From Sphingobacteriaceae bacterium (lineage in GTDB: Bacteria > Bacteroidota > Bacteroidia > UBA7662), in the NCBI GenBank assembly GCA_030682795.1, contig JAUXNJ010000019.1, forward strand, positions 30,627 to 94,626: 64,000 nucleotides of DNA, in the 5' to 3' direction. Shown here in pieces: positions 62,101-64,000 of the stretch (positions within the stretch are counted from its first letter, which is position 1; each line of letters starts with the position of its first letter). Under the pieces are notes generated by a model that worked only from the letters and a program-made list of their open reading frames with translations, searched no databases and was not told the DNA's origin. Position numbers and translations under genes: made by a program.

Positions 62101-62969
62101 TTGCCGGGCCCATTGCCCACGGTCACAAAGTAATAATTAGTGTCGGCGTAAAGGTTGTATTCATGCCGGTACTGTGCGCTAGTAATATCGAAGCGCCACT
62201 TATGTGCCCCTTCTCCATAAAAAAGCACGTAATCGTTGGCATCAAAACTGCCATCACTTTCTCCGAAAACCAAAATCGGATTTTCTACCAAATCATCATG
62301 GCGAAAAGCAGCGTTGGCTTCGGGCAACATACCCCCACCATTGCCATAAATTCGCAAATTGCGCGGGTCGAAACTACCCGGTATGAAGCCCATACTGCTC
62401 AGGGTACTGGCATTTAAACGGTAAATACCATCGCGAGCAATCCCAATCTTAAACCAACTACCCGATGCCAAAACCGAGTTGCTGGCATAAGATTGGTTCA
62501 CTACCGTGCTTTCAACAACATTGGCGGCGGCGGTGGTCCGTATCCTAAAGCGCAACAACCTTTCGAGTTGACCTGTGCTGGGATTGCGACGTACAGCCTT
62601 TACCTGATAATGGGTTTGACGCTGTTTTTTGATGGTTACCAACTGCTGGCTAACCTCAAAATCACCAGGCCAATCGCTCAAGTCGAGGGCAGCACGCTCC
62701 GCCACCGGCACAGTTTCTATGGCCTCAACTTCCAAGCTCACCTGCACATTGGCGGATACAAGCCCGAAATACGTAGGCACCGATGCCATCTTGCCCGAAT
62801 AAGTGCAGTTCAAACAATTTAATCTGTTGAAAAATTGTTGGTCATCTATTTCGTGACGCGTTGGAACCGACCACTTCAATTCAATTTGGTCCTGCCCCAT
62901 TCCCATAAAAGGAATTAAGAACAATACGCCAACGCACAAAAGCTTATTTAACTTCATCAGGTTCTGCAT
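59154..62969 (-). CDS. porU: Type IX secretion sortase PorU (C25 peptidase-like)
   Basis: The 1271-residue protein has a signal peptide (LLCVGVLFLIPFMGMGQ) and a gingipain-type C25 catalytic domain with His781 (GYMGHGGINGWAEE) and Cys815 (LTATCEFTRYDNP). The C-terminal FlgD/T9SS-like domain carries the YPNPF motif and DFGDRIGRGVYIYRLRLRS. PorU cuts sorting domains off cargo and, in Porphyromonas, attaches cargo to A-LPS by transpeptidation. Start options are ATG 62969 and 62957. It precedes porV by 35 bp and is divergent from a porP/sprF-type gene. Here the wbpA-B-D-E set could supply the linking sugar (inference). Confidence 0.96.
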   Translation of the reverse strand: MQNLMKLNKLLCVGVLFLIPFMGMGQDQIELKWSVPTRHEIDDQQFFNRLNCLNCTYSGKMASVPTYFGLVSANVQVSLEVEAIETVPVAERAALDLSDWPGDFEVSQQLVTIKKQRQTHYQVKAVRRNPSTGQLERLLRFRIRTTAAANVVESTVVNQSYASNSVLASGSWFKIGIARDGIYRLNASTLSSMGFIPGSFDPRNLRIYGNGGGMLPEANAAFRHDDLVENPILVFGESDGSFDANDYVLFYGEGAHKWRFDITSAQYRHEYNLYADTNYYFVTVGNGPGKRLQTAATAGPATATSTSYDVLAQHQRDERNLIRSGRRWYGELFDLTLSHSFNFQLPNLLLSEPVRIRTAVAARSLGAASSFVVRANGNVVNTVPVSQVTSYYLDLFMRDAVVDATFNASSSNVAVNIAYNKPNNFSQGWLDFIELQGRADLNLNNQGGFFIFSDKNSVAAGQLTQFDIAGIGANQEVWDVTHIANIQRMPLSGTGRGAAFVAATDSLRTFIAFAGSSFPEPALVGQVGNQNLHANANVNMVIVAPAAFLNQANQLASLHLQRNNITSLVVTPTEIYNEFSSGRQDITAIRALVKMLYDRATPGNEPRFLLLLGSASYDYKHRLAGNANWVPTFQSPNSNDPLNSYCADSYFGLLDNHEGAFSVGGSDRMDVAIGRLPAKNVQQAQQMVDKIQGYLDAGNSGDWKNHIMLVADDEDGNLHLNDTEAMAGHINTRYPVGRIQKVYFDAYPQVSRPGGTRYPEVNRDINARMNLGALIVGYMGHGGINGWAEERVLTIPEIQAWNSGSKLPMMLTATCEFTRYDNPTFTSAGEWVLLNPVGGAIALMTTTRVTFTNFNFSLSTRVYRDELFRRSALGYQTLGEVFMNAANPELSNVNTRNFCLLGDPALTLAFPEEVAAVTSINNVQVNPVPDTLRALARVTITGDMRDQSNQLLSNYNGVLTPTVLDKPSQITTQVNDPGSRLATYSEFRNIIYRGRATITNGQWSFTFIVPRDIAYNYGFGRINLYATNNSVDAAGDFRNVIVGGTDTNFVPDALGPEIKLFMNDRSFVNGGITDQNPVFFAQLSDSSGINTVGSGIGRDITLIKNQEVNSPIILNQFYEASLDDYTRGEIRYPFFRLDAGNYTLNMKVWDVHNNSGEASLDFVVAEDAKLAIDNLLNYPNPFTTSTTFHFDHNRPNQPLEAILQVYTVSGKLVKSIQQTILTPGFHADQLHWDGLDDFGDRIGRGVYIYRLRLRSTEGESVQETQKLVILR

Positions 62970-63108
62970 TTTTAACCTAGCTATAACTACGGTAACAACA
63001 ACTTAGTGTGTTTGTGCAACAAATATGCCCAAGTCTGAGAGGATTTTTTGGTTAAAATCAAAAAATCACGACTTTAAAATTGGTTCATAACTTAAAAAGT
63101 ATAAAATT

Positions 63109-63116
63109 TACATTTC
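63109..63116 (+). promoter_or_regulatory. Weak -7 element TACATTTC before porP/sprF
   Basis: One mismatch from TAnnTTTG, 16 bp before the ATG at 63133. A possible -33 TTG at 63080 is too far away (26 bp). Confidence 0.4.
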
Positions 63117-63132
63117 CGATAAACCGTAGAAA

Positions 63133-64000
63133 TGCAGAAAAAGCTTTTGATTGCCCTGGTGCTTTTGTTGTGTGTGGGCCAAACCCGTGCGCAAGACGTG
63201 GGCTATTCTCAATTTTATGCCAATCCGCTTTACCTCAATCCAGCCTTCGCAGGCAGTGGGGTAGGGCCTCGGTATATTCTCAACTATCGCAACCAGTGGC
63301 CGAGTTTGCCGGGGAATTTTGTGACCTATGCCGCCTCTTACGACCAATATTTCAGCGCTATCAACGGCGGATTAGGCATTCAGGTGCTGTCGGATCACAT
63401 TGGCGACAATAATTTCCAGCACAATCAGGTAGCCATTATGTATTCGAATAACCTCGCCCTCAACAATAAGTGGGTGCTTAAAACAGGCTTTCAATACATG
63501 TTTGCTCAGCGCTCACTCAATTGGCAAGGTTTGATTTTCCCGGATGAAATTGATGCAAGGCTTGGCGTTCGTCCAGGTACTACTGCTGAAATATTACCAG
63601 GCCAAAGCGTTACCAATGCCAATATGCATGATTTTAGTGCTGGAGCCATTTTGTTTTCCGAGCAATTTTATGGTGGTTTTGCCGTACATCACCTCACCCA
63701 ACCGAACCAATCATTAATTCCACCGGGCGTTGTGCCCTGGAACATTCGCACAACTTTGCATGCTGGTGCTAACTTTGAAGTGGTTCGTGGCTCTCGAAAT
63801 CAACCTGGCACTACCTTGTCTCCAAATATTATCGCCATGTTTCAAGGTCCTGCCACCCAGGTAAATATAGGCACCTATGTGAGTCGCGGCCCCATCGTAG
63901 GTGGCTTGTGGTATCGCTTGGGAGATGCGTTTATTGTGTCATTGGGACTGCAGCAAGGTGTTTTTCGGATGGGTTACAGTTACGACATTACTACTTCTCG
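63133..64000 (+). CDS. PorP/SprF-family T9SS membrane protein (5' part, cut by window edge)
   Basis: 289 codons are open to the end of the window with no stop. The product begins MQKKLLIALVLLLCVG, has a signal peptide cut near TRAQD, and continues VGYSQFYANPLYLNPAFAGSG, the N-terminal signature of PorP/SprF outer-membrane proteins. The usual length is about 300-350 residues, so only a short 3' part is missing. SprF-type members are needed for export of particular cargo, especially type B sorting-domain proteins, and occur in several copies per genome. It lies divergent from porU. The cargo gene that often precedes sprF is absent here, which fits a stand-alone PorP-type copy. Confidence 0.92.

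Overview
The window looks like a chromosomal piece of a Bacteroidota bacterium. It carries core type IX secretion (T9SS) genes (sprA, porU, porV, a porP/sprF-family gene cut by the right edge), two secreted proteins ending in T9SS sorting domains, and many promoters of the Bacteroidota form TAnnTTTG, with little sign of Shine-Dalgarno sites. I cannot place it below phylum level. Housekeeping genes are moderately GC-rich; parts of the left-hand glycan cluster are clearly AT-rich.

Layout. (1) 0.2-11.6 kb: a surface-polysaccharide locus. The leftward genes are rfbB, an SLBB-type export protein, a Wzz-like protein, wbpA, wbpD, wbpB and an L-2-hydroxyglutarate oxidase. A winged-helix regulator and the divergent aminotransferase wbpE lie on the far side of a small GxxExxY gene enclosed by inverted repeats. 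(2) 11.8-13.8 kb: a small secreted hypothetical protein, then about 1.5 kb of non-coding repeats. (3) 13.8-16.5 kb: mltD and a DUF4837 lipoprotein, translationally coupled. (4) 16.5-27 kb: a flippase, three glycosyltransferases, two methyltransferases and two paralogous LamG/Ig-like T9SS cargo proteins. (5) 27.0-38.3 kb: repeats, then maeB-ruvA-sprA, then a perfect 91-bp direct repeat. (6) 38.3-53.7 kb: housekeeping genes, including the kdsB-hypothetical-adk-obgE series, uvrB, the overlapping TPR-comA-DUF368-aroE operon, tatA-gatA and an ether-lipid-cleavage-like gene pair. (7) 53.7-64 kb: a large outer-membrane protein with a beta-propeller, an MBL hydrolase, porU-porV and the start of a porP/sprF gene.

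How the parts fit. WbpA, WbpB, WbpE and WbpD are the four enzymes that make UDP-2,3-diacetamido-2,3-dideoxy-glucuronic acid. In Porphyromonas gingivalis the Wbp/Vim route supplies the sugar by which the PorU sortase links T9SS cargo to anionic LPS. The window therefore holds the sugar pathway, the sortase with its partner PorV, the translocon protein SprA and candidate cargo. The most interesting proposal is that the L-2-hydroxyglutarate oxidase directly after wbpB recycles the 2-hydroxyglutarate that WbpB-type enzymes release when they regenerate NAD+ with 2-oxoglutarate. Other points for a second look are a 22-bp perfect palindrome between the regulator and wbpE, repeat-flanked GxxExxY, an alkylglycerol-monooxygenase-like gene overlapping a YhhN gene, and several non-coding repeat families.
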